Origin: Cochliopodium minus
Lineage: Eukaryota; Discosea; Himatismenida; Cochliopodiidae
Direction of reading: 5' to 3'
Assembly (NCBI GenBank): GCA_024220525.1
Contig: JAMYWO010000100.1
Location: 1 to 64,000, forward strand
Length of the DNA stretch: 64,000 nt
Part shown: positions 1-10,902 of the stretch, in pieces
Layout: every line of letters begins with the position of its first letter
Numbering within the stretch: the first letter of the stretch is position 1
The notes under the pieces: model-generated
Told to the model about the DNA's origin: nothing
The model's database searches: none
What the model saw: only the letters and a program-made list of their open reading frames with translations
Program-made: the position numbers and the translations under genes

Positions 1-76
1 TTTTATTTTTTATTTTTTATTTTTTATTTTTTATTTTTTATTTTTTATTTTTTATTTTTTATTTTTTATTTTATTT
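1..76. repeat. (ATTTTTT)n heptamer microsatellite
   Basis: Near-perfect tandem array of an A followed by six Ts at the left edge of the window. It lies in, or just beyond, an intron of the minus-strand kinase gene. A second array of the same unit lies at about 250-312. Confidence 0.9.
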
Positions 77-124
77 TGAAATTTTTTTTTGAAATTTAAT
101 TTTGTATTTTGAGATTTTTTTTAC

Positions 125-1078
125 CTGTTGTCGCAAATCCAAAGTCAGATAATTTAACTGATCCATCTTTTTGAATCAAAATATTGTCCGATTTTATATC
201 TCTCTAAAAATAAGAAAATTTTTTATTTTGTTTCATTTTTTTAATATTTAATTATTTTTTCATTTTTTATTTTTTATTTTTTATTTTTTATTTTTTATTT
301 TTTGTTTTTTATTTTTTTAATATTTATTATTTTTGATTTTTTTTAAAAAATTTTTACATGAACTCCTCCATGTATATGTAGAAAATTTACAGCTTTGAAG
401 GTCTCCCTCATGATGAAAGCCATTTCGGTTTCTGGAATAGGAAAACTGGAACATATTTTATTATACAAACTTCCTTTCTCCATGTATTCTGTATCGAAAA
501 TTTAAATAAAATAAACGTATTATAAATTCAAAATAAAAAAATTGAAAATTAAAATGTGAATAATAAAAAAAAATCAAAATAAGAAAAAATAAAAATGATA
601 AAAAAAAATTAATTAAAAGAAATAATTATAAAAATTGAAATAAAAAAATAGAAATAAAAAAAGTGTGAAAATAATTATAAAAATACTAATAACAAACAAT
701 ATTTCTTAAAATAAAAAAAAATCAAAAGAAATGAAAATAAAAAAAATTAATTAAAACAAAAAAAAAATATATTAACATTAAAAAAAAATAAATAATAATA
801 CCTAATATAACCCATAATTGTTGTTCTTGATGAATATAAAAAGCTTCTTTGAGATCAACAACATTCTCATGCTTCATTTGTTTGTGATTGGCGAGCTCTT
901 GAACCAGAAAATGAAAGTTCTCGGTCTTCACTTTGACCACTTTGATGGCGATGAGTTCGCCCGTTTTGACATGGTTTGCTTTGTAGATGTTGGAGAATCC
1001 TCCCTCTCCTATTTTGGTCATGTTAATATACAATTCGTTGGGATCTTCTTTGCTCAAAATATTTTTCAGTTGAGAATA
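125..1078 (-). CDS. STE20/PAK-like serine/threonine protein kinase (3' truncated by window edge)
   Basis: A protein kinase catalytic domain is encoded in three exons, about 802-1078, 358-488 and 125-203, which join in frame. The N-lobe has the glycine loop GEGGFSNIYKA and the ATP-binding lysine in IAIKVVKV. The hinge reads LWVILEYMEKGSL. The next exons give the catalytic-loop motif HRDIKSDNIL and the magnesium-binding DFG in LSDFGFATT. The DPNELYINMTKIGEG run-in and the IKSDN loop resemble the STE20/PAK group, which phosphorylates serine or threonine downstream of small GTPases. The activation loop and C-lobe lie left of the window. The start codon is uncertain: the first exon is open back to an AG at 1079-1080, and a tiny exon starting near 1419 (MSNK) is possible. 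No CRIB domain was found. Family-level call is strong, subfamily moderate. Confidence 0.85.
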
Positions 1079-1495
1079 CTTTTTTTTTTTTTAATTTTAA
1101 AAAAATGAATATTTTGTTGATAAAAATGAAATTAATATTAAAAAAAAAATTTTTTTAATCGAAGAAAAAATATAAAAAATATAAAACTTTTGTATAATTT
1201 GATAATTTTAAAAAGAACAAAAAAAAATAGGTGAGTGAGATAAAGTTAAATTAATAGAATAAAATAGAGAAAAATACTTTGAATTATTTAAATTATTTTA
1301 AACTTTTTTTGATTTTTTTCAAATTTTTTATTGAGTATTTTTTGAAATAATATTTATATTGAAATAAAAGAAAAAAAATATAAGATTAAGAAAAATTTTT
1401 TTTAAACTTTATTTGACATTTTTTAGATAAAAAATAAAAAATACTTAAATTTTGAATTTAAAACTAAAATATTTGAATAACAAAGTAAAAAAATT

Positions 1496-2488
1496 TTATT
1501 TTTGTTTTACGTCTGTGCTTTGTGATGTTAGATTGAATGTCCCTTTCCCTGTTCCAAAGAAAGAGATCTTTACATATATTTGGCCTCCAACAAAATTCTT
1601 TGATATTTTGGAATTAGAACTAAGACTGTGCCAATCCGAAATAGAAAGTTGATCTTTTAAAAAAAATTTAAATAAAAAATTAAAAAATAATGAATTTTAG
1701 ATCGAGGGATTTTATTTGATTTAAGATTTTTTGAAAATTTCACATGAAATTTAATTAAATTTTTTGATGATTCATATTATTTCTTTTTTTTATATTTTAC
1801 CTGTTTGAATTTGTGCTATCTTTATTATTACTTCTCCGTAAAATATATTTGCCTCATCGTAGATTTGTATTGTCAGACTCAATGGAGCAGGAATTCCAAA
1901 TATGAACACCTATTATGGATCATTTTTTTTTTAAAATATTTAATTTTCAGCTAAATTATAATCTGTTTTCATTGAAAATATTTACAATATCCAATTTATC
2001 TGCAGATTTGCTTGTATTGCTTTTATAAAACTTTCCTGTCTTCGTTATCACGTTTTCATTCTCGTTTTTTGTGTTGGTATTATTGCTCATCATCTTTTAT
2101 TGAGAGGATTAAAATGAAAATTTTTTTTTTTTGGCTTATAACTCCAAGCGTTCAAACAAAATTTAATAAATATTCGATTTTTTTAATGAGATGAATGTTA
2201 TTATAACTTTAATAGAATCATTATATATCATTACAACAGTTTATAGTTATTTTCAAAAAAAAACTATATTTTTATTTATTCTGGTATATATTTGATAATG
2301 AATTGTATTCTATCGATCTTGATAAATATCATCGTTATATCTTGATGTCACAAAAAATGAAAATTTACTTTTTTGTACATTGATCCTTTTTCAGCCATCA
2401 CTTTCGCATATATTCCTTGTGAATTGGGCAATGTTTTTATGCCACTTGCAGTGACAATTTCTATTACAAATGAACAGTTATTCTGCAT
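1496..2488 (-). CDS. Single C2-domain protein
   Basis: Four exons (2369-2488, 1986-2093, 1801-1909, 1496-1653) join in frame to a 164-residue protein that is almost entirely one C2 domain. It opens with FVIEIVTASGIKTLPNSQG, has the central strand pair VFIFGIPAPLSLTIQIYDE, and ends with the C2 signature DWHSL followed by GGQIYVKISFFG. C2 domains bind membranes or partner proteins, often through calcium held by aspartates. Here the usual calcium loop aspartates are mostly absent, so lipid or protein binding without calcium is more likely (inference). The start ATG at 2488 gives the first C2 strand directly. The 3' end lies about 420 bases from the kinase gene, same strand. Confidence 0.8.
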
Positions 2489-2640
2489 TTTTTTTTTTTA
2501 TCAAATTCATTAGTAAATTTAATTCTCCTCCTAAAATTTCAAGAATCTCATATCCTCACAAAAAATAATAAAAACTTAGATCACCTTTATCCAGCTAAAA
2601 TGATTTCATTAAACAAAAAATCTTTCCAAATATAAAAAAA

Positions 2641-3667
2641 ATGAATGACGTAAAAAAAATAGAAATTACAAAGGAAGAGATCATTGAATTTTCATCAATA
2701 CAAAAGCAAATATGGAGATTGATTCTATCCAACCTTGAATACGAAGAGTTTTTCAAGATCTCCTCGATATGTAAGTCTATTTTCTTTCTATTGAAAGAAG
2801 ATGAAATCTTTTGGAGTTTATATCTGAGAAGGAAAATGAATATCTTCCATTTACCAAATCAATATCAGAGATGGAAGGAAATGATGCTTTCCATTTATTC
2901 GTTTGAATGGGATCAATCCACAATTCATGGAAAATATAAATTTATCAAGATGGATAAAAGGATATTGAAACGAACATGCAAAAAGAGCACCTGGGAAACA
3001 GCATATTCGAAGAATCATTTGATGGAAGGAGTTTTATATCCTATAAAAATACTCAAATTACCACAGTAAATGACTCCTTTGTTTATTTATCTTTCTAATT
3101 CCGTTATGATGCAGTTATAATTTGACATTTGGAGCTTCTATCACAAAATCAAAAAATACAGTAAAAAAAAAAAAATTTACAAAAAAAAAAAATTTGTTTA
3201 TTTTTGTAAAGGGAAGTTATGGAGTGAATAGGTAAATAGAAATTCATCAAAAAAATTTTTCCTCTTTAAGAAATTTTCCATTTAATTTAGAGATATGTTC
3301 GGATATTATTACTACACAAAAAAATTCGAATGCAATACTTATTATTGTAACAATGGACAAGGAGAAAGGCTAAGCAACCTTGAAAAAAATAGAAGAAGGG
3401 ACAACCATATATGTTTTGGTTCACAAAGGAAGTTATAATGATAAAGAAAACTCAAAAGCAAAACTCAGTTTTTTCAATAAACATGTAAAGGACGAAGAAA
3501 AACCGGAATACATCTTTTCGTTCGAAATTGATTTGAAAAAGGGTCAGAAATTTTTTGCTTTTTTGAGTACCAGCCAAGTAGATTCAGAAGTTGCATTAGA
3601 AAACCTCATTTTTGATCTTGATCAAAACCTTTTGCCTCCTTCTTTGTTTTCTTTCCCTCCTTTTTAA
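2641..3667 (+). CDS. F-box protein, tandem copy A (one apparent frameshift)
   Basis: Exon 1 (2641-3065) has an F-box-like helical segment at about residues 23-65 (WRLILSNLEYEEFFKISSIC then FWSLYLRRK), the module that docks substrate receptors to SKP1 in SCF ubiquitin ligases. Further exons are inferred at 3115-3160, 3212-3231 and 3291-3667 by alignment with the neighbouring copy B. They encode a conserved C-terminal domain (YIFSFEIDLKKGQKFFAF) with no family I recognise. Relative to copy B, copy A carries one extra base near 3378, between LSN and KKIEEG, which switches the frame. It may be a young pseudogene or a base error. Exon 1 is strongly conserved with copy B, so duplication is recent. 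Confidence 0.65.
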
Positions 3668-3798
3668 AATGAAAAAAAATGGAAATGAAATTTTAAAATC
3701 GAATGTAAAGAATGTTTATCATGTCAGAACTTTGATTTTACTTTGAATTTTTTTTTTCTTTTAGAGATATAAAAATTAATAATAAAAATAAATAATTG

Positions 3799-4924
3799 AT
3801 GTTGAATTTCTTCAAAAAATTAACAAAGAAAAAAGGAAAAGAAAAGAATGTTACTATCAAATCAGAAGAGAGCAATTATACCACCAAAAAAACAATTACA
3901 AAAGATGGGATGGTCGAATTTTCATCGAATGAAAAGCAAATATGGAGATTGATTCTATCCAACCTTGAATTGGAAGAATTTTTCAAGATCCCTTCGATAT
4001 GCAAGTCTATTTTCTTTCTATTGAAAGAAGATGAAATCTTTTGGAGTTTATATCTGAGAAGGAAAATGAATATCTCTCATTTGCCCAATCAATATAGGGG
4101 ATGGAAGGAAATGATGCTCTCTATGAATGTATTCGAATGGGATCAATCCTCATTGGATGGAAAATATAAATTTGGCGAGATAGATAAAAAGATATTGATA
4201 CGAACATATGTTCCAAGTGAATGGAGAACAGTATTTACTAATCATTTAATGGAGGGAGTATTATATCCTTTCAAAATACTCAAATTGCCATAGTAAAAAC
4301 AATTTCATTTGATTTTCTATTTTAAAAATTCATATTTAGTGTGAATTTAACATTTGGAGTTTCTATCCATAATAAAAAAGGAAATGTCGTAAAAAAAAAA
4401 GAAATTTTAAAAAAAAAATTCGAAAAAAATTTGATAAATGAAGTTTTACAGTTTTGGAGTTGATGGGTAAAGAAATTCATTTTTATTTGAAAATTAAACA
4501 AATAATTTTCGAATCAAAAAATTAAAATTAATACTGGAACTATCAAAGAGATATGTTCGGGTACTTCTATTACATGTTTCCAAAAAATGTTTATCATTGC
4601 AACAATAGTAAGGGAAATTTGCTCAACAATCAGAAAAAAATACAGCAAGGAGCAACTATTTACATTTTGGTTCACAAAGGGAGTTATAGTAATGAAAAAA
4701 ATTCTCAAGCAACAGTCAGTTTTTTCAACAAACATGAAAACGACAACAAACCAGAGTACATCTTTTCTTTTCGGAAAATAGGTTTGACCATGGGTCAGAA
4801 GTTTTTTGGTTTTGTAAGTAGCAGTCAGATGGAAGTGGAGATATGTTTGGAGAATATAGTTTTTAACTTTGATCACAACCTTTTTCCTCCTTCCCTCACT
4901 TTTGTTACACATGACGCATATTAA
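3799..4924 (+). CDS. F-box protein, tandem copy B
   Basis: Four exons (3799-4292, 4340-4388, 4444-4466, 4549-4924) give an intact 313-residue product. After a Lys-rich N-terminus of about 45 residues comes the F-box-like segment WRLILSNLELEEFFKIPSIC and FWSLYLRRKMNISHL, nearly identical to copy A. The rest is a downstream domain with NLTFGVSIHNKKGN, a Cys-containing stretch, and the shared ending GQKFFGFVSSSQ and ENIVFNFDHNL. By family knowledge it would be a substrate adaptor of an SCF ubiquitin ligase; the C-terminal part would choose the substrate (inference). The ATG at 3799 is preferred because it gives a long basic leader in frame. Copy B is the intact member of the head-to-tail pair. 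Confidence 0.75.
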
Positions 4925-5410
4925 TTTAAACAAAGTATTTTATTATTATTTTCCAAATTTGATGTTTAATTTCCTCTTTAAAATTTCTCCACCTAAATAA
5001 ATTTAAATGAAAAAAAATTTAGTTCAAATGTGCACAAAAAGAATTTTTTTAAACTACTAACAAAACAATGAAAATTGCAAGATTTCCAAATATTTGTTTG
5101 TGTTAAAGTGCTTGTCAAACACATAAAAAGTTTAGAAAATCCTTTTAATTATATGTTTATTTTGAACAAATAAATTGTTAAAGGAAAATTATCTGGTTAA
5201 ACAGGAAGATTCTGCGAAATCATATCAAATAATAAAAAGGGTTTAATTTTTTAAAAAAGAGAGTTGGTAATTCTCTTTCCCTCTTTTTTTATTTATTTTT
5301 GCACACATTTTTTTAAAAACAGTGAAAAAAAAAAATTAAAAAAAAAAAAAAAAGTGTGTCAAAAATAAAAAATAAAAATAAAAAATATTAATTTATTTTT
5401 TTAGCACATT
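4925..5410. other. Intergenic, no gene seen
   Basis: AT-rich spacer between the F-box pair and a homeobox gene. A possible weak hairpin (AAAGAGAG with CTCTTT arms) lies near 5256-5290. Nothing else recognised. Confidence 0.6.
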
Positions 5411-6447
5411 ATGCAAAATAATATTATTGAAGAAAATATTGACAACAATACAAACAAAGATAGTGTCATTAATAATGAATTAGACAATGGTAAAAAATAC
5501 AAAATCAAAAATAAAATAATTATTTTGTAAAATAATTTTAATTCAAAATATATATTGCTGTTGAATTGATTCATTCTTTCTTAAAATTTTTTTTTAAAAA
5601 CATCAAAAATATAAAAAAGAAATCTTAAATCATCCTTTATTCAATGAACTTGTTGATAAACTTTATGATACCTCAGTGTCTGGATTCCCTTATTTCCCCT
5701 CCTATAAAAACATGGGAGGATTATCAAGTACATTTGAACCCAAAAGCTATGAAGAAATACCTTTGGAATTGAATGAGGCAATGATAAATTATATGAAGAT
5801 ATTGAACATATATAAGACTCAATTGAAGAGAGTGGAATGTGAGGTGGATGAATTCTGCGAGATTTATCTAAATAATTTGAACAGATCCAATTCTTACCAA
5901 CAATGTGGAAAAATAGAAACGGAATTAGACAGATACAATCTCCATCAGGATTTGATGCCTTATATTGTTCAATTGCAGAAGAATAATTTCTCTGGATCAA
6001 AGTTAAAGGAGGATAATAATTTTATGAAGAAAAGGATGATAAATTCGAATAATAATTCCAAGAAAAGACATGTAATCTCAAAGGAACATATAATCATTTT
6101 AAAAGGATGGATTTTGGATCATCAAAGGTGAAAAGAAAAAAAAAAAAATTAATTTATTTTAAAGAATATTAAAAATAAATAATAAAAAGCAATCCATATC
6201 CAACACGAGAAGAAAAAATGGAACTGTCTAACATTACTGGATTATCTGGTAAATTTTTTTTTTTCAATATTATTTCTTTTTTTAAAAAAATAATTCAAAA
6301 GTAAGCGTTGTTTCTCAATGGTTCACGAATGCAAGGAGAAGGGTTCTCAAAAAATCACAGGAGGGAACTTTTTCGCTGAATCTCAACAAAAAAAAGAAAG
6401 CAACAAACCAAATAAAAGGAGGACCACCCAATGAAATATTTAAATAA
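5411..6447 (+). CDS. TALE-class homeobox transcription factor
   Basis: Exons 5411-5489, 5620-6127, 6190-6248 and 6302-6447 sum to 263 residues in one frame. The C-terminal region is a TALE homeodomain: SKEHIIILKGWILDHQ, then the three-residue-extended loop NPYPTREEK, TGLS, and recognition helix VSQWFTNARRR. W-F and N51-type Asn are present, so DNA binding is expected, in the nucleus. Three introns interrupt it, two inside the homeodomain. Upstream of the homeodomain is a helical acidic segment (residues about 55-190, with YMKILNIYKTQLKRVECEVD) reminiscent of the coiled MEIS/KNOX-type partner regions, though I cannot assign it. It converges tail to tail with the zinc transporter gene, 90 bases away. 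Confidence 0.88.
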
Positions 6448-6536
6448 AAAAAAAAAAGATTTAAGAAATTATTAAAAAGTTTTTGTAAAAATATAAACGA
6501 AAGTTTTTTTTTTATTGTATTTTTATTTGTATTTTT

Positions 6537-8693
6537 TTATTCCAAAAAAGCAATCAAAACCATCATCAAAATACCCAACAAAATGGCCAATACTTCTTTT
6601 ATGGTTTGCTTGAGATTGGAATCTTCCAAAAGGTCTGGAATAACGGAGCAGGTAGCGATGTAAATGAACCCTCCTGCAGTGAAAGGCAAAATCCAAATAG
6701 TAGACTCTGCGATATTCTGTGATAAAAGACCAAAAATTGTTCCAGCTAAAAATAAAAAATAAAAAATAAAAAATAAAGAATAAAATAAAAAATAAAAAAT
6801 AAAAATAAAAATAAAAAATAAAAAATAAAAAATATTAATATAAAATAAAAAATAAAAAATAAAAAAATAAAAAATAAAAAAATAAAAATAAAAATAAAAA
6901 AATAAAAATGAAAAATATTAAATAAAAATATAAAAATATAAAAAATAATTTTAATTACCCATTGCACCTATTGCAGTAAGAAGTTGCAAAAACATAGCTT
7001 TTCTCTTAGAACAACCACTTTTTACCAAAATGGCGAAATCACCGATTTCATGAGGGATTTCGTGCAACAAAACAGCAAAAGTGGTGATGAAACCCAACTT
7101 TTGAGAGGTAAGGAAAGAAACTCCTATTGCCAGCCCATCTGTAAAATTATGTGAGAAATCTGCGGCCAAATTTAACCAAGCTGTAACCTTTATTCCTTTG
7201 CTTGATCCTATTATTTATTTTTAATAAAGATGTTTAAAAAAAATATTTTTTTTGAAGAACAAATCTTCAATTTCATTTTATAAATTGAATAACTTTCTAA
7301 AAAATATTAAAAGGTTACAAATTAATGAAATTGAGATAAAATTTTTTTTTATTAATAGAAATTATTTCAAAGAATTTTTAAATTGACAGAAATTGTTTTT
7401 AAAATTTTTTTGATGAATAGAAATTATTTCAAAAAAATTTTATTGATTTAAAAAAATTCTTTTTTTTTATAAATTTTACCTTTGTCGTTACTTTTCTTCT
7501 TGACATCTTTAGTATCCTTGTTGACAGGTTTCTTATTGTCATCATTCTTCTTTTCACCATGCGAATGAGAGTGACCACCACCTCCCCTGATTCTGACAAA
7601 CTTGTCGATGACGAAAAAGCAAATGATTCCCGCCAAAACCCACAAGCCGATCAGGATTCCCCTCGTGTGGTCGTGCTCTGAATGTGCGTGGGCGTGGGAG
7701 TGCCCGTGGTCTCCCTCTCCGTGGTGGTTGTGTGGGCTTATTGCGTGTGGCAACAAATGAAGAAATACATCTCCCTATTTTAACAAAATAATCAAAAAAA
7801 TTAAAAAAAAATAATAAATTTTAATTTTTAATTTTATTTAAAATAAATAATGAAAAAACAAGGTAAAAAAAAATGAAATTAAAGAGAAAAAGGGAAAAAA
7901 CAAAATAATAATTTTGATTTTTATTTTGTCTAAAAAATGTGAACTGAATCAAACTAAATAAAAAATAATTTCTAAGAAACAATATTAAAATAAAATAAAG
8001 TAAAATTCCTTCCTAAGACAATTTACCAATAATCCCCCAACAGCAAATCCCAACAAAGTTTTCAACAAAGGATCGTTTTCCTTCTCTGAGTTGATAGGGA
8101 TGAAAAAGAGAATGAACACAGGTGCGCAACTTATCAAAAGGGTTGCTCCGATGGCATAAATCCAGGTATTGTTATCTTGAAAAGAGAAATATAAAAAAAT
8201 AAGTTGAAACTTAAAATTAAATATAAAATAAAAATAAAAATAAAATTGAAATTAGTAAGATGTTGCAATTATTTTTTTTTGGAGGTTTTTCAATACCATT
8301 ATTATCTGAATTTGTATCTGCTTTATGATTTTGTGAATGATCATGTGTATTATCGTTGTGATCGTGAGAGTGATCATGTGCATTTTGAGCAGTATTAGAT
8401 GCAACTTTCTTTGTAGGTTCTTGTTTCTTAATTGGCACCTCTTTCTTTGTATTATGATTATGATTGTGTTGATTATGATCGTGGCTATGGCTGTGTCCAT
8501 GATCATTATGGTCGTGAGAATGATCATGTGCATTTTTGGGTTTATTGGATTCTACATTCTTTTTGGGATTGTGATCGTGGCTATGACTGTGACCATGATC
8601 ATTATGATCGTGAGCATGGTTGTGTTCATTTTTTGCATGAGAGGATAAAATAAATAAAATTGAGAAAAGTAGAATTACAACAACCCCTTTCAT
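6537..8693 (-). CDS. ZIP-family zinc transporter, ZIP7/KE4-like
   Basis: Five exons (8297-8693, 8027-8175, 7480-7774, 6959-7207, 6537-6745) sum exactly to 432 codons. It has a cleavable-looking signal peptide ([17 protein letters not shown]), then three blocks of HDH/HSH repeats in the first 140 residues. Membrane helices follow, including [21 protein letters not shown] second His-rich cytosolic loop ([14 protein letters not shown] and [12 protein letters not shown]) leads to the ZIP metal-site helices [10 protein letters not shown] and [13 protein letters not shown]. These motifs define the LIV-1/KE4 group, which releases zinc from ER/Golgi into cytosol; organelle placement is inferred from family. 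A (AAAAAAT)n microsatellite fills the last intron. The match to ZIP7 ([10 protein letters not shown]) is close. No paralog in the window. Confidence 0.92.
6748..6935. repeat. AAAAAAT heptamer microsatellite in ZIP intron
   Basis: Imperfect array of AAAAAAT and AAAAT units filling the last intron of the ZIP7-like gene. On the transcribed strand it reads T-rich. Confidence 0.85.
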
Positions 8694-8814
8694 TTTTTTT
8701 TTTTTATAATAACTGAAAAACTAAAATTATAAAAAAAGGGTAATATATGGGAAATTTTGTATCTTGGAAGGATAATTACAATAAAAGATTCAAATTTACA
8801 TTAAATTTTAATTT

Positions 8815-9087
8815 TCATCCAAATTTTTTTTTATGTTTCTTAATAGATTTATTTTCCTGATATTCAATTCTTCTTGCAGATGCTTTTCTCTTTTTATTGG
8901 ATATTATCAATATTTGAAATAGATTTTTCATATCATCAATCTCCAGAAAATTTAAGTCTTTAAATAATTCATTTTCTGTTTCCTTCAATAAAGTTTCATC
9001 TTCTGTTAGGTCAAAATGGCATCCTTTCATAAAAGATTCTTCAAATGTAAAAAAATTTTCAGTAAATCTGTTAACTATATTGTCCAT
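8815..9087 (-). CDS. Small orphan protein (90 aa), hypothetical
   Basis: Single-exon frame with an ATG at 9087 and 90 codons. The N-terminal two thirds is acidic and helical (FTEDETLLKETENELF-like composition), and the C-terminus is strongly basic (KKRKASARRIEYQENK and KKHKKKFG), as in small nuclear or nucleic-acid-binding proteins. No family recognised. It sits between the ZIP gene and the second homeobox gene. The length and clean ATG support it, but it could be a chance frame. Confidence 0.45.
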   Translation of the reverse strand: MDNIVNRFTENFFTFEESFMKGCHFDLTEDETLLKETENELFKDLNFLEIDDMKNLFQILIISNKKRKASARRIEYQENKSIKKHKKKFG

Positions 9088-9538
9088 GGCTTGAGTAGAT
9101 TTGATGAATAAAGAAATAATGACTTCCTCTTTTTTATTTTATTTTATTTTTTTTATTAAAAATAAGATTTTCAATTTTTTTAAGTGTCAAACACTCAAAA
9201 AATCAATTTGGCTTTATAAAAAAATTAATTAAATTCTTTTGAATTTAGAAGTAAATATAAAGGTAAATTCATTTTATTTCATGTTTTGAAAGTATTCATC
9301 TGGTCAAAACTTCAATATGAAAAAAAGTTATCTGGTCAAAACTTTAGAATAAAAATAAAATTTAAAATTTAATTCATGTTACTTCTTTTATAAAATTTTT
9401 TTCAGTCATAAACATTTGCAATTTTAAAAGTTTATTGATATTTATTTCTTCTTTTGCAAAAAGAAAAAGAAAAATTAAAACAAAATATCTTTTTATTCAA
9501 CAAATTTTCTTTTCATCAAACAATTCATGTATCCCCCT
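9088..9538. other. Intergenic with a short direct repeat
   Basis: AT-rich. A 15-base direct repeat ATCTGGTCAAAACTT occurs at 9298-9312 and 9330-9344, roughly 210-255 bases upstream of the orphan gene starting at 9087. Otherwise nothing recognised. Confidence 0.6.
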
Positions 9539-10009
9539 TCAAGTATCCTCTTCTTCAAGATCAATACAAGTAAGATCCTTGTTCCACTTCCTCTTTCTCC
9601 AATTAGAGAACCAGTTGGAGATCTGCTTGTGATCGAGGCCGGTATCCTTGGACAATTGATTTTTATCGCTGCGATTAGGATATGGATTGGTCTGATGATT
9701 CTCTATCCAAGTACTTAAAACAGATACCTGATTTTTATTGTAAGGAATGCGTGTGCCATCATTTTTCTTTTTTTTCTTTTTCAATTCCTTATCATCATTA
9801 TTCTCATCATCCTCAACATCTATTAGGTATAAATCCTTGGACATTACATTTTGTAATCTATTTTGTGGTATCATGTTGATTTGTTTGGTGGCCTTATCCA
9901 ATCTTTCTTTTTCCGTTCCAGTTGATTTTATTCCGTTGCAATATTCTTCGTATTTTTTGGTTGTAAAGATCTTTGACAATTTGTCCATCGAATCTTCATT
10001 CTTTTGCAT
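9539..10009 (-). CDS. TALE-class homeobox protein, single exon
   Basis: An uninterrupted 156-codon gene. Residues about 85-150 form a TALE homeodomain: IPYNKNQVSVLSTWIENHQ, loop NPYPNRSDKNQL, then TGLDHKQISNWFSNWRKRKW. The NPYP loop and WF-N core are intact, so sequence-specific DNA binding is expected. The N-terminal part (KIFTTKKYEEYCNG, then acidic and Lys-rich stretch DDENNDDKELKKKKKK) looks disordered with a nuclear localisation signal. Unlike the other TALE gene 3 kb away it lacks introns, and the shared sequence is confined to the homeodomain, so the two are not a recent duplicate. Confidence 0.88.
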   Translation of the reverse strand: MQKNEDSMDKLSKIFTTKKYEEYCNGIKSTGTEKERLDKATKQINMIPQNRLQNVMSKDLYLIDVEDDENNDDKELKKKKKKNDGTRIPYNKNQVSVLSTWIENHQTNPYPNRSDKNQLSKDTGLDHKQISNWFSNWRKRKWNKDLTCIDLEEEDT

Positions 10010-10371
10010 TATATTTTTTTTTCTGGGTCAGGTTAATGTGAAAGATTGAAAGAATGACCTTCATTCTGCTAATTCATGTTGAAATCTTTCTTTCTGCTTG
10101 TTTTTTGTTTATTCTGCTTAAATTATTTTTATTAATTTGATTTGATTAGTTCTCATAATATCTATTACTTTATACAATGAATGTAATGATGAATCCTTTT
10201 TTGATTTTTAAACAGCAATGAATTTTCTCCAATTTTTTATTAATTATTCTGCTTAAATCTTTTTATTTTGCTCATAATAATGGAAATAAAAGATGCATAA
10301 TTTCAACAATTCCAAGTATGATTCACTATCTTTTATTTAAATTTATACAGTATATAAAATAATGATTTTTT
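10010..10371. other. Intergenic, no gene seen
   Basis: AT-rich spacer between the single-exon homeobox gene and the next small gene. No RNA gene or repeat recognised. Confidence 0.6.
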
Positions 10372-10713
10372 CTAATGTACAGATTCATTTCTTTCCAATA
10401 CTTTCATCAAATAAGAAATTACTTGTTCGAAATACTGATTATTCATCTCAAGATTCTCCACCTTATTCTTTTGATAATAAATATCTCTCACAATCTTTGC
10501 GAATAATCTCTTTATCCAAGCAATGACCAACGAAAATTTTAAAGATTTTCCCAAAACAAAAGTGGTTGGGTATTTCTCTTCGATGATGCTCGTTAATCTT
10601 TGTATCCATTTCAATTCATATTCATTTAATTCGATATTACTATAATTTATCTTATTTACACTATTTATTTTGTTTTTGGTAACCTTGTATCCTTTTTTGT
10701 TTGGCAGAGTCAT
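10372..10713 (-). CDS. Orphan protein (113 aa), hypothetical
   Basis: Single-exon frame, ATG at 10713, closed by TAG. The product is basic at the N-terminus (MTLPNKKGYKVTKNKINSV) and then mostly helical, with WIQRLTSIIEEKYPTTFVLG and FSLVIAWIKRLFAKIV. The composition resembles a DNA- or protein-binding helical domain, but no family is recognised. It lies on the same strand and 360 bases upstream of the single-exon TALE gene. Confidence 0.5.
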   Translation of the reverse strand: MTLPNKKGYKVTKNKINSVNKINYSNIELNEYELKWIQRLTSIIEEKYPTTFVLGKSLKFSLVIAWIKRLFAKIVRDIYYQKNKVENLEMNNQYFEQVISYLMKVLERNESVH

Positions 10714-10902
10714 TCAGCAAATTTGGTTTTTTTTTTTTGATCATTGAAATGTTCAATTTTTTTATTTTAATTTCCTTCAAAATTTAATCGGATTTGGACT
10801 TCAAAAAAAAAATAAATAACCAGACTCAAAAAAGAATTTTAATTTTTTTGAAAGATTTTATACATTTATTAAAATAAATAGGAACAATAAAGGATTCTTC
10901 CA

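Noticed and set aside
1-76. Telomere-like repeat
   Set aside because: The ATTTTTT unit recurs in introns throughout and has no G-run typical of telomeres.
818-1108. Plus-strand frame across the kinase exon
   Set aside because: It is the shadow of the minus-strand kinase N-lobe, which has diagnostic motifs.
6746-6967. Phe-rich open frame
   Set aside because: Pure translation of the heptamer microsatellite in the ZIP intron; same for 28527-28775 and 53986-54249.
8337-8653. Plus-strand Met/Ile/Val-rich frames over the ZIP His repeats
   Set aside because: They are the complement of HDH/HSH repeats in the real minus-strand exon.
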